A stretch of 64,000 nucleotides of DNA from JAAEPI01 sp965212145 (GTDB taxonomy: Bacteria; Bacteroidota; Bacteroidia; Cytophagales; Cyclobacteriaceae). The notes below the pieces were generated by a model that saw only the letters and a list, made by a program, of their open reading frames with translations, did not search any database and was not told where the DNA came from. Shown piece after piece: positions 44,401 to 52,360 of this stretch. The stretch spans positions 186,001-250,000 of the forward strand of contig CBDBUY010000005.1 in assembly GCA_965212145.1 (NCBI GenBank). Direction: 5' to 3'. The translations under genes and the position numbers were made by a program. Within the stretch, counting starts at the first letter, position 1; each line of letters starts with the position of its first letter.

Positions 44401-46311
44401 AAAGTCGATGGAGTGGAAAAAGCCAACGTGGACGTTTCATTTTGGACGTTCCCGAGTTATTGGAAAGCCGGTGTATATCTTCAGGATGCTGGTGAAGCAA
44501 CTGCTTATTTTGATGAGTTGTATGAAGGAACACCTAACCCTCCGACGACCTATACGCTAACGACTAATGCAGCAGGAAATGGATCGATTTCCTTAAATCC
44601 TGCAGGAGGCACGTACAATGAAGGTACGGTGGTTAGCATGACCGCTACACCGGATGCTAATCATCAGTTTGACAACTGGAGTGGAGGTGCAAATGGCTCA
44701 CAGAACCCAATCAATGTAACCATGAACTCAAACTTGTCCGTGACCGCCAATTTCAGTCCAATTGCTGTGACGGGAGTGGATGTGACTCCTTCTTCGGTGA
44801 CACTTGTGCCAAGTGGAACGCAGCAATTGTCAGCAAACATCAGCCCTTCCAATGCTGCAAATCAGAATGTAACGTGGAGCACGAGTGACCCTGCTATTGC
44901 GACCGTTAATTCTTCGGGATTAGTTACGGCAGTGAGTGATGGGGCAGCCACCATAACTGCAACAACCGTTGATGGAGGATTCACAGACATAAGTACCATT
45001 ACGGTGGATTCCGGTGGAAGTGGAAGCACATGGACACAAGTTTCTTTTGAAGATTTTGAGTCAGGCTGGGGAATCTGGAATGACGGAGGTTCTGATGCAA
45101 GACGTTACACAGGAGGAACACATGCTCATCAAGGATCCGCTTCCATGGCGATTCAGGACAACACCAGCTCATCTGTCGTAACTACCGATAATATTTCCTT
45201 ATCTGGAAACAATGACCTGAAGATTGACTTTTGGTTTAAGCCAGTGAGTATGGAGAACGGTGAAGATTTCTGGTTGCAGATTTCAACGAATGGAGGGTCT
45301 TCATATACTACCGTGCAATCGTGGGTGATTAGCAATGGATCCAGTTATGAAAATAATAATTTTTACCAGGAATCTGTAGAGCTCATAGGCTATTCACTCA
45401 ATGACCAAACCAGAGTTCGATTGAGATGTGACGCCAGTGGAAATGGAGATGATGTTTACATTGATGAGGTGGAAATTTCTACCAGAGTTGGAACTCCACC
45501 ACCACCAAGCTCATGGAACACCATCTCTGATGAAGACTTTGAATCGGGATGGGGTATTTGGAACGATGGCGGCTCAGATGCCAGTTTATACACAGGAGGA
45601 ACTCATGCCCATCAGGGCTCTGCTGCCCTCAACATTGAGAACAACAGTAGTTCGTCAGTTGTGACCACCAATAATTTATCTCTGGCTTCTTATGCTGACT
45701 TGAAAGTTGACTTCTGGTTTAAGCCGGTTGGAATGGATAACGGTCACGATTTCTGGCTGCAAGTCTCTACGGATGGGGGATCCAATTATACCACGGTTCA
45801 GTCCTATGTAATCGATGGTTCGAACTATTCAAACGATAATTTCTATCAGGAATCTTTTGAGTTGCTTGGATACGGACTAAACGATCAGACGCGCGTAAGA
45901 TTCAGATGCGATGCGAACGACGATGGCAATGACATCTATCTAGATGAAATCGTGATATCAGCCAAGGGATCTTCTTCAGCCAGGACTTCAACGGAAGTGA
46001 CTCAGGCTAATGGTGAACAGAATTTGGAAGAAGATTCATTCGACAAGGAGTTAAAAGTCTATCCCAATCCTGTAAGAGACATGCTGACATTAGAGTACTA
46101 TCTGGAAGAATCTGCTCCAGTTGTGATAAATGTGTATGATGTCACGGGTAAAATCGTTGCAAATGTTATGAATGAAATTCAAGCACCGGGTATTCATCAG
46201 CCTACTTGGAACATTTCGAATACTAATGGATCTTTAAAGGCTGGTTTTTATCTGCTACGCCTGAGCATTGGTGGTGAAAGCATTTCCAAGAGAATCATAA
46301 TTTTCCGTTAG
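41473..46311 (+). CDS. Multidomain T9SS alginate lyase with two catalytic modules
   Basis: This 1,612-residue secreted protein has a signal ending LFAQ. Module 1 (about 47-307) is PL7-like: RSELR at 108-112, QIH at 177-179, YFKAGCYNQ at 279-287. Ig-like (315-407), F5/8C or CBM32-like (411-546) and two Ig-like domains (552-734) follow. After an InlB-like repeat (738-808), module 2 (about 813-1023) carries QRTELR at 870-875, QIH at 907-909 and YWKAGVYLQ at 996-1004. This is a second, diverged Alginate_lyase2-like domain. Then come a second InlB-like repeat, a Big_2 domain, two tandem 150-residue FESGWGIWNDGGSDA domains and a T9SS sorting domain (YPNPVRD). It should cleave alginate by beta-elimination. 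Confidence 0.9.
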   Translation: MNAPTSALRGTEIIVPWGRNSLHVTLLLLMQFVLMSGQLFAQDPNLPPSGNFELIDWKITLPDQTEVKEQALSSGFESPNEFYTDPNTGAMVFRCPNNGATGGSTYPRSELREMLRRGNTSISTTGIGLNNWVFSTSSQSNQDASGGVDGTLTATVAVDHVSTTGNSSMIGRVIIGQIHAGSDEPCRLYYRKLPGNTKGSIYIAHEPGNGNAEQWYDMIGSRSSSASDPADGIALGEQFSYEIDVVGNTLTVTIIRPGKPDVVEIVDMSNSGFANDWMYFKAGCYNQNNSGNSGDYAQVSFFALSNTHSSTNNSAPSTSITAPSNGASFTTGDNITINADASDSDGSISKVEFFQGSTKLGEDTSSPYSYTWNNVLAGNYNLTSVATDDQGATGTSSAVSVSVSSAPPSGSNLALNKPVTVSSEQASNPGPNLVDDDPDSRWSASGYPQWAEVDLGGTYSLSNTEVICFSDRAYQYIIEASSNGTSYNLIVDRSGNTTPGTNTSPITDNFSPVDARYVRITVSGASGYTGSWVSLEELRVFGEEGGGNPNVNPTTSITSPVNGTGFTEGDNITINADAADSDGSISKVEFFQGVTKLGEDLTSPYSYAWTNVSGGSYDLTTVATDDQGGTGTSAVVSITVNSVPTTSITSPTDGATFDEGANVTITADASDSDGSISVVEFFQGATKLGEDLSSPYSFTWNNVAAGSYGLTSVAIDNSGASTTSAIVNITVNAPPVQYTLTTNTSGLGTVSANPTGGSYDDGTVVSLTATPDAGYQFDGWSGDATGTQNPINVTMDANKTVTATFSQTGTTYNAPYDIPRFQGFIGECKLQAPTSSTAATQSDLINGYTSSWFYVADGDKVAFNQSGASQRTELRDLTNWTLSEGDRSLHARINIVQQTCDQVTVMQIHDDANVGSGPNKPLVRIYKHQTKSPVNHLWAAYKTDAGGANTTHIDLGLAPSGYFTCDIELVGGNMIVKVDGVEKANVDVSFWTFPSYWKAGVYLQDAGEATAYFDELYEGTPNPPTTYTLTTNAAGNGSISLNPAGGTYNEGTVVSMTATPDANHQFDNWSGGANGSQNPINVTMNSNLSVTANFSPIAVTGVDVTPSSVTLVPSGTQQLSANISPSNAANQNVTWSTSDPAIATVNSSGLVTAVSDGAATITATTVDGGFTDISTITVDSGGSGSTWTQVSFEDFESGWGIWNDGGSDARRYTGGTHAHQGSASMAIQDNTSSSVVTTDNISLSGNNDLKIDFWFKPVSMENGEDFWLQISTNGGSSYTTVQSWVISNGSSYENNNFYQESVELIGYSLNDQTRVRLRCDASGNGDDVYIDEVEISTRVGTPPPPSSWNTISDEDFESGWGIWNDGGSDASLYTGGTHAHQGSAALNIENNSSSSVVTTNNLSLASYADLKVDFWFKPVGMDNGHDFWLQVSTDGGSNYTTVQSYVIDGSNYSNDNFYQESFELLGYGLNDQTRVRFRCDANDDGNDIYLDEIVISAKGSSSARTSTEVTQANGEQNLEEDSFDKELKVYPNPVRDMLTLEYYLEESAPVVINVYDVTGKIVANVMNEIQAPGIHQPTWNISNTNGSLKAGFYLLRLSIGGESISKRIIIFR

Positions 46312-46338
46312 AAGAATAAAACCTAATCTAGATGCTAC

Positions 46339-46368
46339 AAGCCCCATCAAGACGATGGGGCTTTTTTT
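46339..46368 (+). terminator. Rho-independent terminator after alginate lyase
   Basis: AAGCCCCATC, a 5-base loop and GATGGGGCTT form a perfect 10-bp stem followed by a T-run. It lies 28 bp after the lyase stop at 46311. Confidence 0.93.
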
Positions 46369-46386
46369 AAGTTCTTTGGTGACAGA

Positions 46387-46510
46387 TCATTTCAACCTCA
46401 CCAACGCACCTTTTCTCTTCACGACGTTTTTGTAGTCCCACTGAATTTCTCGGGACTTCTGGAGCAATTTCTTCATTTCGTCCTATGAGATAGATGCCAA
46501 TATTGAAGAC
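46387..46510 (-). pseudogene. Relic of the DUF1801 gene 3' end
   Basis: From 46482 down to the TGA at 46387 the minus strand encodes DEMKKLLQKSREIQWDYKN and then VVKRKGALVRLK. This aligns with the C-terminus of the intact DUF1801 protein at 49756-50145 (VELKRWLQKSREIQWVYKN, VVKRKGELVRL). The matching frame is broken by a TAG at 46483-46485, where the intact copy has GAG, and similarity fades upstream near 46510. There is no start, so it is a decayed fragment, not a gene. The two copies are about 3.3 kb apart in the same orientation. Confidence 0.85.
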
Positions 46511-46558
46511 TCGGAAAGGTGACATTCTTTAACTTCCAAGTCTAATTCCTAATCAATC

Positions 46559-48535
46559 ATGAAAAATCTAACCCTCCTTCTAATCCTCCTTGGAATATCG
46601 AGCGCACCTGCGGCTCAAGAATTGTCATTGAAAGTAAATGATGAAGATCTCAATATGAAGATCGGAGGCTCTCTGCAACTTGAAGCCAAAGTCGTTGACG
46701 TTAACGGTAAAGTTGTGCAAGATCGAGAGTTTTACTACTTCTCAAGAAATCGTCGTGCATTGTCGGTGGTTGACAGCACTGGACTAGCTACTGCAATCAA
46801 GCACGGGGAGTACGATATTATTGTCATAAGTCCCGGTGATCCCAGACTGAGGGCTGATGTGACAATAACGATTCAGCCATCAGCTATTGCCAGCATATCA
46901 TTCAATGAGGTTCCGAGTAAAATCTACAGTGGGATGACTGTTCCTCTTTCTATAACGGTAACAGACGAAGCAGGATTTAATCGACCAGAGGCGAAGGTGG
47001 AACTTTCATCGAGCGATGAAAACCGGGTAGCCGTTGCACCTTTTTATAGGCTGATAACTGGAGCCAAGGGGAAGGCGGTTATTACTGCTTCAATAGATGG
47101 TGTCAATGAAACCTTAGAGCTGGAGGTTCTTGATAATCCTGTAGCCAAAATTGATTTGACTGTAGATAAGATTGATGGAAGAACTGGGGATGTGGTCACG
47201 TTGACAGCAGTTGCGACTGACAAAAACGGAAAAGAAATCCCGGATGCACCGATTAATTACTCCTTCACTGGAGAATCGTATGATGTGTCCGCTGCTCCGT
47301 CCGGCCTGATGACCAAAGAAGGAAAATTTGTAGCCGACGAGCCTGGTCTTTATGTCCTAAACGCGACTTGCGGATCGGCGGCCGCATCAGTTACGATCAG
47401 TGCAAACCAAAGAAACACCGGTCGAGAAATTAATCTAATTGGTCAAGGATCGGTTGATGATAAACACACTTCTGACTTTTGGATATGGGAAGGAGTTGAC
47501 GGAAAGGATTATGCTGTCACAGGAACCTGGGGTGCGGATGGCACAGCCTATTTCTGGGATGTGACGGATCCTGCCGGAATCAAGAAAATTGATTCGGTCC
47601 AGGTTGATGCCCGTACGGTAAATGATGTGAAAGTTTCTGAAGACGGAACAGTCTGCATTATCTCAAGGGAGGGTGCATCTAACAGGAAGAATGGGATAGT
47701 CATCCTCGATGTGAGGAACCCGAGAGATGTGAAGGTGATCACTGAATTTTCCGAAAAATTGACCGGAGGAGTGCATAACTTGTTTATCTACAAGGATCAT
47801 GTGTACGCGCTGAGCGCTGGAAGAAAGTACTACTCAATCAATATCGCAGATCCTTCCAAACCGACGATTGTTGGTGAGTTTGAGTTGGATACACCAGGTC
47901 ATTCAATACATGATGTCTGGGTACATGACGGAATAGCATACTCTTCAAATTGGGACGATGGAGTACAGCTGGTAGACGTAGGAAACGGCATTGCAGGAGG
48001 TTCACCTTCCAATCCGGTTCAATTTGCCAGCTACACATATCCAAGTGGATCAAACCACGCGGCGTTTCCATATAAGGATGAGAAAACTGGAAAATTCTAT
48101 GTCATTCTAGGAGACGAAGAGTTTCCTTACGGCTTGGATCCGAATGGGCGAAAACCGATGCGAGCGGCAGGATTCCTACATGTTATTGACTTTACCGACC
48201 TCAAGAATCCAAAAGAAGTAGCCTGGTTTAAAGTACCACTGGCTGGTTCTCATAACTACTGGATTGAAGACGATATTCTTTACGCTGCATTTTACAATGG
48301 CGGTGTTCGGGTTGTCGATTTGAGTGGAGAACTTCTTGGAGATCTAAATCGGCAAGGGCGCGAAATTGCATGGATCATTCCTGAAGACCCTGATGGGTAC
48401 ATTAAGAATGCACCATTCACTTGGGGTGCGCAACCACATAAGGGGCACATATTTTATTCTGACTGGAACAGTGGATTGTGGTCCGCGAAGCTGAAGCCCG
48501 TAATTCCAGAGAACGTTGAAATTGAGTCAAAATAA
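46559..48535 (+). CDS. Secreted Ig-like plus LVIVD beta-propeller protein
   Basis: The 658-residue protein has a signal peptide (MKNLTLLLILLGISSAPAAQ) and then about three Ig-like domains (roughly residues 25-285). One has a Big_2-like pattern (TAIKHGEYDIIVIS). From about 290 to 650 there is an LVIVD-repeat beta-propeller with HNLFIYKDHVYALSAGRKYYS, HSIHDVWVHDGIAYSS and GVRVVDLS. No T9SS sorting domain is visible, so it is probably periplasmic or outer-membrane-bound. The stop overlaps the next frame, whose likely start is at 48543, so both form an operon. Confidence 0.78.
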   Translation: MKNLTLLLILLGISSAPAAQELSLKVNDEDLNMKIGGSLQLEAKVVDVNGKVVQDREFYYFSRNRRALSVVDSTGLATAIKHGEYDIIVISPGDPRLRADVTITIQPSAIASISFNEVPSKIYSGMTVPLSITVTDEAGFNRPEAKVELSSSDENRVAVAPFYRLITGAKGKAVITASIDGVNETLELEVLDNPVAKIDLTVDKIDGRTGDVVTLTAVATDKNGKEIPDAPINYSFTGESYDVSAAPSGLMTKEGKFVADEPGLYVLNATCGSAAASVTISANQRNTGREINLIGQGSVDDKHTSDFWIWEGVDGKDYAVTGTWGADGTAYFWDVTDPAGIKKIDSVQVDARTVNDVKVSEDGTVCIISREGASNRKNGIVILDVRNPRDVKVITEFSEKLTGGVHNLFIYKDHVYALSAGRKYYSINIADPSKPTIVGEFELDTPGHSIHDVWVHDGIAYSSNWDDGVQLVDVGNGIAGGSPSNPVQFASYTYPSGSNHAAFPYKDEKTGKFYVILGDEEFPYGLDPNGRKPMRAAGFLHVIDFTDLKNPKEVAWFKVPLAGSHNYWIEDDILYAAFYNGGVRVVDLSGELLGDLNRQGREIAWIIPEDPDGYIKNAPFTWGAQPHKGHIFYSDWNSGLWSAKLKPVIPENVEIESK

Positions 48536-48542
48536 TACAAGA

Positions 48543-49664
48543 ATGAAAAGGTTACTTGAACTTAGAAATTCTGCAGTTACATTTTTTCTCTTAATTGGTT
48601 TTTCAGCCAGTGCCCAAAATTATTATGTCTATGTGACTGCTGAATCTGAAGACGAGGTGTCCCTGATCAAGTTTGATGGCAAGGATGCAACTGTGGAAGA
48701 AACAATTCCAGTGGGTGTTTGGCCTGCAGAGATTGAAGGGCCTCATGGTATCAATGTGAGTCCTGATGGAAAGTATTGGTACCTTTCTCTGGCTCATGGA
48801 AATCCGTATGGGACGCTCTATAAGTTTTCTACTGAGACAAACGAGGTGGTAGGAAAGGTGGAGTTGGGGTTGTTTCCAGCGTCATTGCAGGTGTCTCATG
48901 CCACCGGACTTCTGTATTGTGTGAATTTTGATTTGCATGGAGATATGGAGCCAAGCACGGTATCGGTGGTGGATCCTGAAACGATGACTGAGATTACACG
49001 AATCGACCATGGAGTAATGCCACATGGATCGCGAATTTCATCCGATGGAATGTTTCACTATTCAGTTGGAATGATGTCAGGGGAGCTATTTGAAATTTCC
49101 ACAACAAAAATGAAAGTCATCAGGAAGCTCAACCTAGATGGGATGGAAGACAAGCCTATGGCTTCAATGAATGGTATGGATCACAGTAAAATGGATCATT
49201 CCAAAATGGGCAAGGGAATGCATCATAGTAAAGTGAAGCCAACCTGGGCAATGCCACATCCGAGTCAGCCGAAAGTGTATGTGGCTGGAAATGGGACTGA
49301 CGAAATCCTGGAGATCGATCTGGATAAATGGGAAATCACGAATCGAATGAAGACGGGTAAGGCTCCTTACAATGTAGATGTTTCACCGAATGGCAGGTAC
49401 TTAGTGGCTACATATAAAGGAAGCGCTGAAACAGGCATTTGGGATCTAAAGAAGGGCAAAGAAACAGCTCGAATCCCGAATAGCAGAAAGGTTAGTCATG
49501 GAGTTTCCATTTCATCTGACAGCAAATATGCATTTGTATCTATAGAAGGAATAGGTGGTGAGCCGGGTACGATGGATGTAATCGACATCAAGAAGGGTGA
49601 GAAAGTTGCATCTGCAGATATGGGAAAGCAGGCAGGAGGTATTATTTTCTGGAAAATGGAATGA
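48543..49664 (+). CDS. YVTN/YncE-like beta-propeller protein with Met/His-rich loop
   Basis: The frame opens at 48516, but the ATG at 48543 gives a clean signal peptide (MKRLLELRNSAVTFFLLIGFSASAQ) and a 373-residue protein. Repeats such as GINVSPDGKYWYLSLAHGNP and VDVSPNGRYLVATYKG are 40-residue propeller blades. Between about residues 200 and 232 there is a loop dense in Met and His (MNGMDHSKMDHSKMGKG, MHHSK), which is unusual in this family and resembles copper-binding segments. It may bind metal in the periplasm. The preceding propeller gene (46559) ends 7 bp before this start. Confidence 0.78.
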   Translation: MKRLLELRNSAVTFFLLIGFSASAQNYYVYVTAESEDEVSLIKFDGKDATVEETIPVGVWPAEIEGPHGINVSPDGKYWYLSLAHGNPYGTLYKFSTETNEVVGKVELGLFPASLQVSHATGLLYCVNFDLHGDMEPSTVSVVDPETMTEITRIDHGVMPHGSRISSDGMFHYSVGMMSGELFEISTTKMKVIRKLNLDGMEDKPMASMNGMDHSKMDHSKMGKGMHHSKVKPTWAMPHPSQPKVYVAGNGTDEILEIDLDKWEITNRMKTGKAPYNVDVSPNGRYLVATYKGSAETGIWDLKKGKETARIPNSRKVSHGVSISSDSKYAFVSIEGIGGEPGTMDVIDIKKGEKVASADMGKQAGGIIFWKME

Positions 49665-49755
49665 ATTTTCCTTACATACGCTGCTGAGATTTTGACAATA
49701 AAAATTGGGTAGGGTAATTTTAATTAGGGTTCAGTGTGACTAAGTGCGATGCATA

Positions 49756-50145
49756 TTACAACCTCACCAATTCCCCTTTTCTCTTCACGACGTTTTTGTA
49801 AACCCACTGAATTTCTCGGGACTTCTGAAGCCATCTCTTCAACTCAACCTCTGAGATTTCTTCAACGGAGTTAAAGAAGACCGAGGCGTCCTTGAATTTG
49901 CCCGTTCCGGGCTTGAGTTTGTCTTCTTCAAAATCAGCTCCACTCCAGAACATCAGGCGAATGCCTGCTTTCTGTTTGCTATAACCAATAGTTGGATTAC
50001 CATCCAGAAACCAAACCGGATGTTTGTGCCAGATTTTGTTTTCCGCTTCTGGAAGATGCTGATCAATGATGTTGGCCAAGCGGTCACAGATTTGCTGATC
50101 AGGCAATTCTAGATTTTGGTTGAAGGTGGAGGTGTCTGGGTGCAT
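49756..50145 (-). CDS. DUF1801 domain protein
   Basis: This 129-residue protein has the DUF1801 pattern: ENKIWHKHPVWFLDGNPTIGY near residue 35, then KAGIRLMFWSG and KDASVFFNS. The C-terminus is the source of a decayed copy at 46387-46510. The family is cytoplasmic, and its function in most species is unknown. It lies alone after the groEL terminator. Confidence 0.8.
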   Translation of the reverse strand: MHPDTSTFNQNLELPDQQICDRLANIIDQHLPEAENKIWHKHPVWFLDGNPTIGYSKQKAGIRLMFWSGADFEEDKLKPGTGKFKDASVFFNSVEEISEVELKRWLQKSREIQWVYKNVVKRKGELVRL

Positions 50146-50159
50146 ACTTCTAATTTAAC

Positions 50160-50189
50160 AAAAAACCCCTAGCTCTCGCAAGGGGTTTT
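50160..50189 (-). terminator. Rho-independent terminator after groEL
   Basis: On the minus strand AAAACCCCT and AGGGGTTTT make a 9-bp stem with a 10-base loop, followed by a T-run. It is 67 bp downstream of the groEL stop at 50256. Confidence 0.88.
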
Positions 50190-50193
50190 CTTA

Positions 50194-50239
50194 TCGTCAT
50201 TCCGGTTTTCGAAGCTTCAGCGAAGAAATACCGGAATCT
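50194..50239. repeat. REP-like palindromic element
   Basis: ATTCCGGT and ACCGGAAT at the two ends enclose an inner TTCG...CGAA pair, giving a stem-loop of about 40 bases just after the groEL stop. It resembles the short dispersed palindromes found between genes in many bacteria. Only one copy was noticed here. Confidence 0.6.
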
Positions 50240-50255
50240 AATTATCTATTCAGCA

Positions 50256-51890
50256 TTACATCATGCCGCCCATGCCGCCTCCCGGAGGCATTGCAGGCAT
50301 TGCAGCACCAGCTTCTTCAGGTTCGTCTGCTACAACCGCCTCAGTGGTCAATAGCAACGATGCGATAGAAGCAGCGTTCTCAAGCGCCAATCGAGTCACT
50401 TTCGTAGGATCGATGATACCAGCTTTGAACATGTTGACATACGTGCCATTAGCAGCATTGAAACCATAATCGTCTTTTCCGTTTAGGACCTCATTGACAA
50501 CTACAGAAGCTTCGCCACCGGCGTTCTCCACGATGGTTCGTAAAGGAGACTGAATGGCAGCCTTCACGATCTGAACACCAGTGTTTTGATCTTCATTCTC
50601 CAAAGACAAGCTGTCAAGAGACTTCATAGCTCTGATCAAGGCAACACCTCCACCAGCTACGATACCTTCTTGTACAGCCGCTCTAGTGGCGTGAAGCGCA
50701 TCATCCACACGGTCTTTCTTCTCTTTCATTTCTACCTCAGTAGCTGCACCGATATAAAGGATAGCTACACCGCCAGAAAGCTTAGCCAATCGCTCTTGCA
50801 ACTTCTCTTTGTCATAGTCAGAAGTTGTGTTTTCGATTTGCTGCTTGATCTGAGCAACTCTCGCATCGATATCAGCTTTCTTGCCAGCACCGTTCACGAT
50901 CGTCGTGTTGTCCTTGTCGATGTTGATTTTCTCAGCAGTGCCGAGGTAATCAAGCGTCGCATTCTCAAGTTTGTAACCTCGCTCTTCAGAGATCACAGTT
51001 CCACCAGTCAAGATGGCGATATCCTCAAGCATGGCTTTTCTTCTGTCACCGAAACCAGGAGCTTTCACAGCAGCGATTTTCAGTGAACCTCTGATTTTGT
51101 TTACAACCAAAGTTGCCAGCGCTTCACCTTCTACGTCTTCAGCGATGATTACAAGAGGCTTTCCAGTCTGAGCAGTTGCTTCAAGAACAGGAAGCAATTC
51201 CTTCATATTCGAGATCTTCTTGTCGTAGATCAAGATATATGGAGACTCTAACTCAGCTTCCATTTTGTCCGTGTTGGTCACGAAGTAAGGAGACAAGTAA
51301 CCTCTGTCAAACTGCATACCTTCCACAGTTTTCACTTCAGTTTCGGTTCCTTTCGCTTCCTCTACAGTGATCACACCGTCTTTGCCCACTTTGTCCATGG
51401 CGTCAGCGATCATCTTACCAATCTCAGCGTCATTGTTGGCAGAAACAGAAGCAACTTGAGAAATCTCGTCACCAGTTTTGATCTCTTTAGACTGTCCTCT
51501 TAGGTTTTCAACAACAGCCGTTACAGCCTTGTCGATTCCTCTTTTCAGATCCATTGGGTTAGCTCCGGCAGCTACGTTTTTGATACCGTGGCTGAACAAA
51601 GACTGAGCAAGTACAGTTGCAGTAGTTGTTCCATCACCTGCATCATCAGCAGTTTTGGAAGCCACTTCCTTCACAAGCTGTGCACCCATGTTTTCGATTG
51701 GCTCTTTCAGCTCAATCTCCTTTGCTACTGAAACTCCATCCTTAGTTACAGTAGGAGCTCCGAATTTCTTGTCAAGAATGACATTTCGTCCTTTCGGTCC
51801 CAATGTTACCTTCACCGCATTAGCGAGAACGTCCACACCTTTTTTGATGCTGTCTCGCGCGTCGCTATTAAAAAATATTTCTTTAGCCAT
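50256..51890 (-). CDS. groEL: Chaperonin GroEL (60 kDa)
   Basis: This 544-residue protein, the normal length, contains GDGTTTATVLAQ near residue 86 (nucleotide binding), VKAPGFGDRRKAMLEDIA near 275 and the Met/Gly-rich tail ending in PPGGGMGGMM. It forms the double-ring folding chamber with GroES, driven by ATP. It is the second gene of the groESL operon, 27 bp after groES. Confidence 0.99.
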   Translation of the reverse strand: MAKEIFFNSDARDSIKKGVDVLANAVKVTLGPKGRNVILDKKFGAPTVTKDGVSVAKEIELKEPIENMGAQLVKEVASKTADDAGDGTTTATVLAQSLFSHGIKNVAAGANPMDLKRGIDKAVTAVVENLRGQSKEIKTGDEISQVASVSANNDAEIGKMIADAMDKVGKDGVITVEEAKGTETEVKTVEGMQFDRGYLSPYFVTNTDKMEAELESPYILIYDKKISNMKELLPVLEATAQTGKPLVIIAEDVEGEALATLVVNKIRGSLKIAAVKAPGFGDRRKAMLEDIAILTGGTVISEERGYKLENATLDYLGTAEKINIDKDNTTIVNGAGKKADIDARVAQIKQQIENTTSDYDKEKLQERLAKLSGGVAILYIGAATEVEMKEKKDRVDDALHATRAAVQEGIVAGGGVALIRAMKSLDSLSLENEDQNTGVQIVKAAIQSPLRTIVENAGGEASVVVNEVLNGKDDYGFNAANGTYVNMFKAGIIDPTKVTRLALENAASIASLLLTTEAVVADEPEEAGAAMPAMPPGGGMGGMM

Positions 51891-51917
51891 TATTCTTATC
51901 TATTAAGAGTTTGTGAT

Positions 51918-52196
51918 TTAAATAATTCCGTAAATGTCTGATTCTTTCATGATCAGATAGTCTGTACCATCGATCGCGATCTCAGTACCGCTGTACTTTC
52001 CGTAAAGAACCTGGTCGCCTACAGTGACATTGATAGGCTCGTCTTTCTTACCAGTTCCGATTGCGACGATCTTTCCTCTTTGAGGCTTCTCTTTGGCTGT
52101 ATCAGGAATAATGATTCCGCTAGCCGTTTTCTCCTCAGCAGCCGCAGGCTCCACTAGAACCCTGTCGGCAAGTGGTTTGAAGTTAACTTTTGACAT
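51918..52196 (-). CDS. groES: Co-chaperonin GroES
   Basis: The frame runs open to 52385, but the ATG at 52194-52196 gives MSKVNFKPLADRVLVEP, the normal GroES start, and 92 residues. Residues further upstream do not look coded. Loops GIIIPDTAKEKPQRG (mobile loop) and YGKYSGTEI are typical. It caps GroEL. Upstream sites are described under the TGTCA boxes. Confidence 0.96.
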   Translation of the reverse strand: MSKVNFKPLADRVLVEPAAAEEKTASGIIIPDTAKEKPQRGKIVAIGTGKKDEPINVTVGDQVLYGKYSGTEIAIDGTDYLIMKESDIYGII

Positions 52197-52240
52197 GTGT
52201 AATAAACGTTTAGGTTTAATTAATTCGATTTTGGACTCAT

Positions 52241-52258
52241 GATCATTTTGTGTGCCAA
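52241..52258 (-). promoter_or_regulatory. Weak sigma-54-like element upstream of groES
   Basis: On the minus strand TTGGCACACAAAATGATC resembles the -24 half TGGCAC of sigma-54 promoters. The -12 half is only partly matched (ATGA instead of TTGC), so this is uncertain. It is 45-62 bp before the groES ATG. A sigma-54 activator gene lies at 55918. Confidence 0.3.
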
Positions 52259-52267
52259 TGCTGAAAA

Positions 52268-52360
52268 ATGACAGTTTGTCTGACATAATTGCAGGGTTGA
52301 CAGGAAAATGTGTCAAGAGGGGAGAAGGAGCGAAATGTCGTGGCAGTCTGGAGGCTGTCA
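52268..52360. promoter_or_regulatory. Three TGTCA-type inverted repeats upstream of groES
   Basis: Site 1 is ATGACAG-N5-CTGACAT at 52268-52286 (one mismatch). Site 2 is TTGACA-N8-TGTCAA at 52297-52316 (perfect). Site 3 is TGGCAG-N8-CTGTCA at 52341-52360 (one mismatch). Sites 2 and 3 share the spacer length. They look like repeated binding sites for one regulator. Confidence 0.6.

Noticed and set aside
46387..46510. Functional small gene
   Set aside because: It has no start, is broken by a TAG, and matches only the end of the DUF1801 gene.
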